Positions 16,114 to 23,453 of a stretch of 64,000 nucleotides of DNA are shown here, in pieces. The notes below the pieces were generated by a model. That model was not told the DNA's origin and ran no database searches. It saw only the letters and a program-made list of their open reading frames with translations. How positions within the stretch are numbered: position 1 is the first letter of the stretch; every line of letters begins with the position of its first letter. The stretch is from CAZAQK01 sp046344715 (GTDB lineage: Bacteria > Pseudomonadota > Alphaproteobacteria > Rickettsiales > SXRF01), in the NCBI GenBank assembly GCA_046344715.1, contig JBKDKX010000004.1, positions 38,940 to 102,939 on the forward strand, given 5' to 3'. The position numbers and the translations under genes are program-made.

Positions 16114-17520
16114 TTACTCCTCAGATGCTTTCTTTTTTGCTGAGGATTTAACTTTAGCAGACTTGCCGCCAGCACCGGAAGAGGCTTTTTTTGCAGTTTC
16201 TGCTGATTCATCTTCCTCTGTCAGTTCTTTGGTTGATATTTTGGTATCATTAAAAGACACTTTGCCAAGCACGAAATCTACGGCTTTTTCTTCTAAGATA
16301 GGGCCACGCAGATCTTCAAGGCGTTCTGGGTTATTCTTGTAGAACTCCATCACCTGACGTTCCTGACCCGGGAACATGCTGGCCTGCTGCATAGCAGCGC
16401 GGCCAAGCTCATCACGGCTTACGACGATGTTATTCTGCGTGCCAATTTCAGCAAGCATGATACCAAGCTTCACGCGGCGGCGTGCGATGTCCTGATATTC
16501 TTCTTTCAGCTCATCATCGCTGCGGCCAGCCACGGATTCATCACCCTGCGCGCGCGCTTCCTGCAGGCGCTCCCAAATAGAATTGAATTCCATCTCCACC
16601 ATGGTTTCTGGCAAATCAAAATCCACCGTTTCGTCCAGATGGTCAAACAGCTGCTTTTTAAGGCGTGTGCGAACAATCTGGTCATACTCTTTTGCAAGCT
16701 GGCTGCGTATTGCCTCGTGCAATGCTTTCAAATCTGCAAAGCCACGCTCGGTTGCAAATTTCTCGTCGATGGTGGGTAATTCTTTGCTGAAGATTTCGTT
16801 GATCTTTACTTCAAACACCGCTGGCTTTCCTGCCAGAGATTCTGCGTGGTATGCTTTCGGGAAGGTTACGTTTACATTGCACACTTCACCTTCCTTTTTA
16901 CCATAAAGCTGCGCTTCAAACCCTTCAATAAACTGGCCGCTACCAAGCTCAAGGCGGAAATTCTGCGCGGTACCACCATCAAACGCCACGCCATCAATCA
17001 TGCCCTTGAAATCAATATTCACCACATGGCCTTCTTTGGCTTTAGTGCCTTCCTTGGCGCGCTCAAAATTTGGGCTGCGCTCTGCAATGCGCTTAGATGC
17101 ATCTTCAATATCGCTATCCGCAATGTCATAGGTCTGGCGTTCAAGTGTAATCTTATCGAATGCTACTTTTGGCACCGGCGGGAAAGATTCCACCGTAAGC
17201 GTAAAGCTTAAGTCAGCGCCTTCTTTATAGCCCTTATCGAGGTCAACTTTAGGTGTAGCAACCGGACGGATTTTCTGTTTAGCCAGTGCTTCAGAGCTGC
17301 TGCGGCTTACCACCTGCTTGATTACGTCCGCTTCAACGGCCTTGCCATAGCGCTGCTGCAATACTTTCATTGGGATATAACCCGGGCGGAAACCTGGGAT
17401 TTTCACGCGCTCACCGGCTGATTTTAATTCTGCTTCGGTTTGTTCGCGGATACGATCTGCGGGCACAACCACTTTAAGAACAACTTTAAGGCCTTTTTTT
17501 TCCAACTCAGTAACTTGCAT
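16114..17520 (-). CDS. tig: Trigger factor
   Basis: 468 residues from ATG 17520; an open extension to 17580 runs into a palindromic repeat and is not used. The ribosome-binding domain contains the signature GFRPGYIPMKVLQQRYG (family G-F-R-x-G-x-x-P). The FKBP-type prolyl isomerase domain is about residues 140-225 (FKGMIDGVAFDGGTAQN). A long helical chaperone domain follows, with a Ser/Ala/Lys-rich tail of about 35 residues. The first gene of the tig-clpP-clpX cluster. Confidence 0.97.
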   Translation of the reverse strand: MQVTELEKKGLKVVLKVVVPADRIREQTEAELKSAGERVKIPGFRPGYIPMKVLQQRYGKAVEADVIKQVVSRSSSEALAKQKIRPVATPKVDLDKGYKEGADLSFTLTVESFPPVPKVAFDKITLERQTYDIADSDIEDASKRIAERSPNFERAKEGTKAKEGHVVNIDFKGMIDGVAFDGGTAQNFRLELGSGQFIEGFEAQLYGKKEGEVCNVNVTFPKAYHAESLAGKPAVFEVKINEIFSKELPTIDEKFATERGFADLKALHEAIRSQLAKEYDQIVRTRLKKQLFDHLDETVDFDLPETMVEMEFNSIWERLQEARAQGDESVAGRSDDELKEEYQDIARRRVKLGIMLAEIGTQNNIVVSRDELGRAAMQQASMFPGQERQVMEFYKNNPERLEDLRGPILEEKAVDFVLGKVSFNDTKISTKELTEEDESAETAKKASSGAGGKSAKVKSSAKKKASEE

Positions 17521-17544
17521 GACGCGTCCTTCTATAATGTTTTC

Positions 17545-17667
17545 GTCATCGCGAGGCGCAAGGCAATCTTGATCTGTCATCCTGAACGAAGTGAAGGATC
17601 TTAAGATTCTTCGCTTTGCTCAGAATGACACTGAGCACTGGATTGCTTCGCTCACGCTCGCAATGAC
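17545..17667. repeat. Two palindromic elements, one nested in the other, upstream of tig
   Basis: Outer arms GTCATCGCGAGGC..GGCAATC (17545-17568) and GATTGC..GCAATGAC (17641-17667) are inverted copies. Between them is a second inverted pair, TGTCATCCTGAACGAAG (17575 on) against CTTTGCTCAGAATGACA (ending 17630). The words TCATCCTGA and ATTGC..GCAATGAC are typical of dispersed intergenic palindromes. The element ends 24 bases before the tig start. Confidence 0.75.
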
Positions 17668-17774
17668 GGTTAATACGGAAATAAGGGCAAACCACAAAGC
17701 GTGGCAAAAGGCAAATGGAAAGCGTAAAAACTTGTATTGGCTAAAAATGTACTTACGGAACAAAATACCAGAAA

Positions 17775-18659
17775 CTATCTGACAGGACTATTACCGGCTG
17801 GCACCGACACAGGGGTACTCTGAGCAGATAACTGCTTAACATCTTGATTTTCAAAAGTGACGCCTTTTTCTTTCAGCTCATCAAACAGCTTCTTCGCTGC
17901 CTCAGGATCATTGATCTGCTGTGTGATTTTATTTTTATCATCGGATTTCAGCATGCCATCACTATTTGCATCAAGCTCTGCTGCGATGATATTTCCGTCT
18001 TTGTTGGCATCCAGTGCTGCACGCCCTGTGGCAGGTGTTTCAGTTGATTCTTTTAGCATGTCGTTTAGCTGTTTTACATCGGCAACACCGGCCAGCGCGG
18101 CCATACGTTTTTTTCTGCTATTATCGTCAACCATTGCACCCGCTTCTGACCACGACAATGATTTATCACCACTGATTTTACTACTTACCCATGTGAGAAG
18201 CTGATTAAAGAAACCTCCGATAGCAGATAACAATCCACCCACAAGAGGTAAACTGCCAAGGAACGTCATCCCTTGCGTAGCTGCCGTATGCTTAAGCGCA
18301 CCAAAAATATCGCCTGTCATGATGCCGGCACTGGTACCCGCCACCAATTTATCCATCATTGCACTTGTATCAACGGCTACGGGCTTCTGAGATTCTGCAA
18401 CTTTGCCATCATAGGCAGCCATGGCAGCTTCTTTAATATTACCTGCCAGTTCTTTTGTAGGCCAAGCCTTTGTATCAAATGTCGTATTAAGTACGTTAAC
18501 ATCAGGAGCTTTGCCATCTTTCACCTGTGCCAATATCTGTTGATCAACCCAGAGTTTTTTCTGTTCTGTATAGGCTTTAGCAAATGGGCCATTTGCTACA
18601 TTTTCAATGCTAAGCGCACTATCAATCTTCTTCTCAAATTGCTCTCTGGGATTGCTCAT
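17775..18659 (-). CDS. Unknown protein with EF-hand-like calcium motifs
   Basis: 294 residues, not recognised as a whole. A glycine-rich hydrophobic segment (FLGSLPLVGGLLSAIGGFF, about residues 133-151) may insert in membranes. At about 217-240 there are two adjacent calcium-loop motifs, DANKDGNIIAAE and DANSDGMLKSDD, both with the D-x-N/D-x-D-G pattern. There is no signal peptide. The tail is Ser/Pro/Val-rich. It could be a secreted calcium-binding or effector-like protein, but there is no direct evidence. Confidence 0.7.
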   Translation of the reverse strand: MSNPREQFEKKIDSALSIENVANGPFAKAYTEQKKLWVDQQILAQVKDGKAPDVNVLNTTFDTKAWPTKELAGNIKEAAMAAYDGKVAESQKPVAVDTSAMMDKLVAGTSAGIMTGDIFGALKHTAATQGMTFLGSLPLVGGLLSAIGGFFNQLLTWVSSKISGDKSLSWSEAGAMVDDNSRKKRMAALAGVADVKQLNDMLKESTETPATGRAALDANKDGNIIAAELDANSDGMLKSDDKNKITQQINDPEAAKKLFDELKEKGVTFENQDVKQLSAQSTPVSVPAGNSPVR

Positions 18660-18821
18660 TTGTGCATTCTTTATATGTTTTACTCTACCACCACTCTAAC
18701 ATGCCGATATTTAAGCGTATATGAAAGTTTGATGACAATGGGTTTTTACCAGATGACAATACTATGACAGCCATACGGCCAGCACATTGCTTTTTAAGGT
18801 TTTTTATGCTATCCAATGGTC

Positions 18822-19022
18822 ATGAAACGCTTTGTGTGGATATATATCATCGCACTGGCTGGCATGGCCATGGGCTGCGCCCCAAACCCCTCTGGTATGG
18901 ATTGGGAAAACATCGACTATGCCGGAATACACTGCGAAAACGCTTCTCCTGATAACAGAATATGCCATCCTAGGGATGATGACCCCGCAATAATCGGCGC
19001 CCGCAGCGGCAAAAGTAAATAG
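18822..19022 (+). CDS. Small putative lipoprotein
   Basis: 66 residues. A basic hydrophobic N-terminus (MKRFVWIYIIALAGMAMGC) ends in a cysteine at position 19 in a weak lipobox context (A-M-G-C). The rest is short, polar, with two further cysteines (HCENASPDNRICHP). An ATG at 18816 is an alternative start. No clear ribosome-binding site and no neighbour in the same operon, so the gene is uncertain. Confidence 0.45.
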   Translation: MKRFVWIYIIALAGMAMGCAPNPSGMDWENIDYAGIHCENASPDNRICHPRDDDPAIIGARSGKSK

Positions 19023-19056
19023 CTGTTGATTTTCTAACCAGTCCGTCGTCGCCCCC

Positions 19057-19150
19057 GCTTCGCTCTTTGAGCTTCGCAGGGCTATGCCGGACAGGCTCCG
19101 GTCTAATCTCGCTACGCTGGCTGCGCCAGGCGAAGCTCAAAGAGCGAAGC
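19057..19150. repeat. Perfect 21-bp inverted repeat abutting tRNA-Leu
   Basis: Arms 19057-19077 and 19130-19150 are exact reverse complements of 21 bases (core CTCTTTGAGC / GCTCAAAGAG), separated by 52 bases that contain smaller repeats (CCGG..CCGG). The right arm ends two bases before the CCA end of tRNA-Leu. It may serve as transcription end or be a mobile palindrome that landed beside a tRNA gene. Confidence 0.8.
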
Positions 19151-19151
19151 C

Positions 19152-19236
19152 TGGTGCGGGTGGAGGGACTTGAACCCCCACGCCTTGCGGCGCCAGAACC
19201 TAAATCTGGTGCGTCTGCCAATTCCGCCACACCCGC
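19152..19236 (-). tRNA. tRNA-Leu (TAG)
   Basis: 85 bases on the minus strand, including encoded CCA. Acceptor GCGGGTG pairs with CACCCGC; anticodon stem CCAGA/TCTGG encloses TTTAGGT with anticodon TAG; a long variable arm (GCGCCGCAAGGCGT) marks a class II tRNA; T loop TTCAAGT. Confidence 0.96.
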
Positions 19237-19368
19237 ATCCTAACAATCACCAGTCTTCAGCCTTAAGTCTCGAGCGAAATATTATAATTATTGCCACATT
19301 AAGTGCATGTTTTTCATTATAATAAACAACATACTGGCGACTAAAAACTTACGACTTACTACTAACCA

Positions 19369-19396
19369 CTGGAAATGGGTGAATAGTTCCCCTATG
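19369..19396 (+). promoter_or_regulatory. Candidate heat-shock (sigma-32 type) promoter of lon
   Basis: CTGGAAA (19369-19375) and CCCCTATG (19389-19396) are spaced by 13 bases. The classical sigma-32 consensus is CTTGAAA, 13-15 bases, CCCCATNT. It lies 48 bases before the lon ATG, and lon is a known heat-shock gene. One mismatch in the upstream box and one shift in the downstream box leave doubt. Confidence 0.45.
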
Positions 19397-19443
19397 TTAA
19401 AATAGCAAGAAAAATACTCCAACACCTCACAAATTATACCCTT

Positions 19444-21849
19444 ATGCAAAACACGACTGAAACCAAGACCGAAATATACCCTGTACTGCCGCTTCGAGAC
19501 ATTGTGGTATTTCCTTCCATGGTGGTGCCACTGTTTGTTGGCCGCGAAAAGTCAGTGCGTGCCCTTGAAGAAGTGGTAAAGCGCGAGGGGAAGATACTTC
19601 TAGTCACTCAGAAAAATGGCGGAGTCGATGATCCGCGTGAGTCCGATCTGTATAAAATGGGTACCATCGGCAATATCCTCCAGCTGCTTCGCTTGCCAGA
19701 CGGCACCGTCAAAGTACTAGTGGAAGGTGTGGCACGTGCCAGTATTATTGAGTTTCTCGATAATCCTGACTATTTTCAGGTTCTGGGTGGATTAGCGAAT
19801 GATGATGCAGTATCAGAGAAAAAAGAAGTTGATGCGCTGTACCGCACCGTACTCAACCAATTTGAGCAATATGTTAAGTTAAACAAGAAGATACAGCCCG
19901 AAACTCTTGGCGCAGTCAGCAAGCTGACTAGCCCATCACTCATGGCCGATACAATCGCTGCCCACATGTCTGTGGATATCGCCGAAAAACAAAAAATCCT
20001 TGAGATGCTCTCCGTGCATGACAGGCTGGAGCACATATTTGCCCTCATGGAAAGTGAGATTGCCGTACTCAATACGGAACGCCGCATTCGCTCCCGCGTA
20101 AAACGCCAGATGGAAAAAACCCAGCGCGAATACTACCTGAATGAGCAGATGAAGGCTATCCAGAAGGAACTCGGCGAAGGTGAAGACGGTAAGGATGAAC
20201 TGGGCGAGATTGAAGGAAAAATCAATAAGCTGAAGCTCTCCAAAGAAGCGCGTGAAAAATGTATGGCCGAGTTGAAGAAGCTCCGCACCATGAGCAGCAT
20301 GTCAGCGGAAGCATCAGTTATCCGCAATTACCTTGACTGGGTTACCTCCCTGCCATGGAAGAAACCAACACGCATTGCAAATAATCTCAAAAATGCTCAG
20401 CATGTGCTGGATGAAGATCACTACGGACTCGAGAAAGTAAAAGAGCGTATCCTTGAATATCTTGCCGTGCAGCAGCGCACCAAGCAAGTAAGAAGCCAGA
20501 TTTTATGTATCGTTGGTCCTCCGGGTGTGGGTAAAACCTCGCTAGCAAAGTCGGTAGCGCGTGCCACTGGCCGTAACTTCGTGCGTATTTCGCTGGGTGG
20601 TGTGCGTGATGAGGCAGAGATTCGTGGTCATCGCCGCACGTATATTGGTTCAATGCCAGGTAAAATCATCCAGTCGATGAAAAAAGCTAAATCCAGCAAC
20701 CCGCTTTTCCTGCTCGATGAAATCGACAAAATGGGCTCTGATTTCCGTGGCGATCCTGCTGCAGCTTTGCTTGAAGTGCTTGATCCTGAACAAAACAACA
20801 CCTTCAGCGATCATTATCTGGAAGTAGATTATGATTTGTCAGATGTCATGTTTATTGCGACTGCAAACAGCATGAATATGCCACGTCCGCTCATGGATCG
20901 CATGGAAGTGATTCGTATTCCGGGTTATACGGAAGACGAAAAAATCCATATCGCCAAACAGCATCTCATTCCGAAACAAATCAAAAATCATGGCCTCAAA
21001 AAAGACGAATGGTCGATGGAGGAATCCGCACTGCGTGACATTATTCGTTATTACACGCGTGAGGCTGGCGTACGTAGCCTTGAGCGCGAAATTGCCAATA
21101 CCGCCCGCAAATCCGTGAAGGAAATTTTGCTGGAAGAGAAAAATAAGATCATCATAAGCGCTAAAAACCTTGGGAAATATGCCGGTGTACGCAAATACAC
21201 CTTCGGTGAAGTTGAAAAAGAAGACCTAATCGGCATGGTCACGGGTCTTGCATGGACAGAAGTGGGCGGTGATTTACTCGTCATTGAAGCCGTCACCATG
21301 CCTGGAAAAGGAAAAACCAGCATCACCGGCAAACTTGGTGACGTGATGCAGGAATCTGTGCAGGCGGCCATTTCTTATGTGCGTTCGCGCTCACTGGATT
21401 TCGGTGTGATCCCGCCTACCTTCCAGCAGAAAGATATTCACGTGCACGTACCGGAAGGCGCAACACCGAAGGATGGACCATCCGCAGGTATCGCCATGAC
21501 CACCGCCATTGTATCGGTACTCACCGGTATTCCTGTGAAGAAAAATGTTGCTATGACCGGCGAAGTCACTCTGCGTGGCCGCGTGCTTGGCATTGGCGGC
21601 CTGAAGGAAAAACTGCTCGCCGCTCTGCGCGGCGGCATCACCACCGTGCTGATTCCACAGGAAAATGTGAAAGACCTCGAAGAAATTCCTGAAAATGTGA
21701 AAAGCGGCTTAGAGATTATCCCCGTATCCACCGTGGATGAGGTTCTGAAACATGCGCTGGTGCGTATGCCGGAATCCATTGAGTGGACACCGCCACCCGC
21801 AGTCTCTGCTATCAGAACCGATGGCGGTGAAGGTGTAGTGACACATTAG
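19444..21849 (+). CDS. lon: ATP-dependent Lon protease
   Basis: 801 residues, full length. N-terminal substrate domain (YPVLPLRDIVVFPSMVVPLFVGR), Walker A GPPGVGKTS around residue 358, Walker B FLLDEIDKM. The catalytic dyad is S680 (PKDGPSAG) and K723 (GGLKEK), matching E. coli S679 and K722. It degrades misfolded and regulatory proteins in the cytoplasm. A possible heat-shock promoter precedes it. An FkbM methyltransferase gene follows after six bases. Confidence 0.98.
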   Translation: MQNTTETKTEIYPVLPLRDIVVFPSMVVPLFVGREKSVRALEEVVKREGKILLVTQKNGGVDDPRESDLYKMGTIGNILQLLRLPDGTVKVLVEGVARASIIEFLDNPDYFQVLGGLANDDAVSEKKEVDALYRTVLNQFEQYVKLNKKIQPETLGAVSKLTSPSLMADTIAAHMSVDIAEKQKILEMLSVHDRLEHIFALMESEIAVLNTERRIRSRVKRQMEKTQREYYLNEQMKAIQKELGEGEDGKDELGEIEGKINKLKLSKEAREKCMAELKKLRTMSSMSAEASVIRNYLDWVTSLPWKKPTRIANNLKNAQHVLDEDHYGLEKVKERILEYLAVQQRTKQVRSQILCIVGPPGVGKTSLAKSVARATGRNFVRISLGGVRDEAEIRGHRRTYIGSMPGKIIQSMKKAKSSNPLFLLDEIDKMGSDFRGDPAAALLEVLDPEQNNTFSDHYLEVDYDLSDVMFIATANSMNMPRPLMDRMEVIRIPGYTEDEKIHIAKQHLIPKQIKNHGLKKDEWSMEESALRDIIRYYTREAGVRSLEREIANTARKSVKEILLEEKNKIIISAKNLGKYAGVRKYTFGEVEKEDLIGMVTGLAWTEVGGDLLVIEAVTMPGKGKTSITGKLGDVMQESVQAAISYVRSRSLDFGVIPPTFQQKDIHVHVPEGATPKDGPSAGIAMTTAIVSVLTGIPVKKNVAMTGEVTLRGRVLGIGGLKEKLLAALRGGITTVLIPQENVKDLEEIPENVKSGLEIIPVSTVDEVLKHALVRMPESIEWTPPPAVSAIRTDGGEGVVTH

Positions 21850-21855
21850 TTTGTA

Positions 21856-22596
21856 ATGACAGCAGATTATACAGCATTCCTTTCAAAGCTGCATAAGCGC
21901 AATCAGGAGATACACCAATCAAAACAGCACATTTGGCAATCAAAACTTGTGCTAAATCCGCTCTTGAATCAACTATCGCACCACAAGAAAGATATTTTCT
22001 TTATACAAATTGGTGCCTGTGACGGTGTGCTACACGACCCCATACGACCATTTATATTACGCTATGGCTGGAACGGTATTTTGGTAGAACCTTTGCCTGA
22101 TTTATTTGAACAACTGAAAGAAAATTATGCTGGCAAGCATGGTCTTATATTCGAGAATATTGCTATTGCTGAATCTATAACGAAAAAATCGCTATACCGT
22201 ATTGATCCTGCTATGCTTGATCAATTTCCAGAATGGGCAGCAGGTTGCGGTACATTTATAGAGAATAGCAAAAATATTGCTACAAAGCCTGAAATGAAAA
22301 ATCATCTTATTGCACAAGAGGTAGAAACCGTACCGCTTGAAACACTGCTTACAAAGCATAACGTTTCAGCCATCGACATGTTACAGATTGATACAGAAGG
22401 ATACGACTACAAAGTACTCAGGCAGGTGGATTTTTTACGCTACAAACCATTAGTGATAAACATGGAATTTGTGCACCTAACGGATGAAGAAAAAATGTCT
22501 ACCTATGCCCTGCTGAACGAACAAGGCTACGCTTACCGCACACACCACCTTGATATTATTGCTGCACAGAAAACATTTCTAGATACGTTATCTTGA
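21856..22596 (+). CDS. FkbM family methyltransferase
   Basis: 246 residues. The FkbM-type SAM fold is shown by FIQIGACDGVLHDP (motif I, about residue 49), GILVEPLPDLFEQL (motif II), VPLETLLTKHN and IDMLQIDTEGYDYKVLR near 175-190. Members methylate glycans and small molecules. It lies six bases after lon and faces purU across a two-base gap, so it probably depends on lon transcription. The substrate is unknown. Confidence 0.85.
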   Translation: MTADYTAFLSKLHKRNQEIHQSKQHIWQSKLVLNPLLNQLSHHKKDIFFIQIGACDGVLHDPIRPFILRYGWNGILVEPLPDLFEQLKENYAGKHGLIFENIAIAESITKKSLYRIDPAMLDQFPEWAAGCGTFIENSKNIATKPEMKNHLIAQEVETVPLETLLTKHNVSAIDMLQIDTEGYDYKVLRQVDFLRYKPLVINMEFVHLTDEEKMSTYALLNEQGYAYRTHHLDIIAAQKTFLDTLS

Positions 22597-22598
22597 CG

Positions 22599-23453
22599 CT
22601 ACTTGAACACCACCGTCTTCTGGCCATTGAGCAAAACGCGGTGTTCCACATGGTATTTAAGTGCACGCGAAAGCACCAGACATTCAATATCACGGCCAAT
22701 CGCCACCAAATCTTCCACGCTATGGGCATGGTCTACCCGCGCCACTTCCTGCTCAATAATTGGCCCTTCATCAAGGTCGGTTGTTACATAATGCGCGGTT
22801 GCACCAATAATTTTAACCCCACGCGCATAGGCCTGTGCATAAGGCTTAGCGCCTTTGAAGCTAGGCAAAAACGAGTGATGAATATTAATCGCCTTACCAG
22901 AAAGAGCCGTGCACATCTCTGCTGACAATATCTGCATGTACCGCGCCAGCACAACCACATCCACCGCATGATCATTTACAATCTCCAGAATCTTTTTCTC
23001 CTGCGCAGATTTATCACCATGAATCGGCAAATGATAAAACGGCACATTATGCCACTTCGCCACATGCTCTAAATCCGGATGGTTAGAGACAATCGCTGGA
23101 ATATTGATGGTAAGCTGGCCTGTCTCATACCGGTAGAGTAAATCGTTCAGGCAGTGCCCTTCCTTAGAAACCATGATGAGCACACGACTCTTTTGCTGTT
23201 TGCCACGCATCTCCCACTGCATGGAAAATGGCTTGGCTACCACATCAGCAAATTCAGCGCGGAGTTTTTCCTCCGCTGGCGCACCTGTTTCCAGCCCAAA
23301 ATCAACACGCATGAAGAAACGCCCCGTGGATTCATCACCAAACTGGCCAGATTCTACAATAAACCCGCAGCGGTCAGCCAGAAACCGGCTTACAGAAGCC
23401 ACTATGCCGCGCACGTCTTTGCAGGAAAGTGTAAGAATATAGCGATTATCCAT
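22599..23453 (-). CDS. purU: Formyltetrahydrofolate deformylase
   Basis: 284 residues, the normal PurU length. The N-terminal ACT domain (about 1-85, YILTLSCKDVRGIVASVSRFL) is followed by a formyltransferase-like hydrolase domain with NIHHSFLPSFKGAKPY and GATAHYVTTDLDEGPIIEQEV. It releases formate and tetrahydrofolate from 10-formyl-THF, balancing one-carbon units. Its start overlaps the stop of the DivL-like kinase by one base. Confidence 0.95.
   Translation of the reverse strand: MDNRYILTLSCKDVRGIVASVSRFLADRCGFIVESGQFGDESTGRFFMRVDFGLETGAPAEEKLRAEFADVVAKPFSMQWEMRGKQQKSRVLIMVSKEGHCLNDLLYRYETGQLTINIPAIVSNHPDLEHVAKWHNVPFYHLPIHGDKSAQEKKILEIVNDHAVDVVVLARYMQILSAEMCTALSGKAINIHHSFLPSFKGAKPYAQAYARGVKIIGATAHYVTTDLDEGPIIEQEVARVDHAHSVEDLVAIGRDIECLVLSRALKYHVEHRVLLNGQKTVVFK

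Noticed and set aside
18970..19230. Minus-strand reading frame starting MAELADAPDLGSG
   Set aside because: It is the well-known false protein read through tRNA-Leu, continuing into an inverted repeat.
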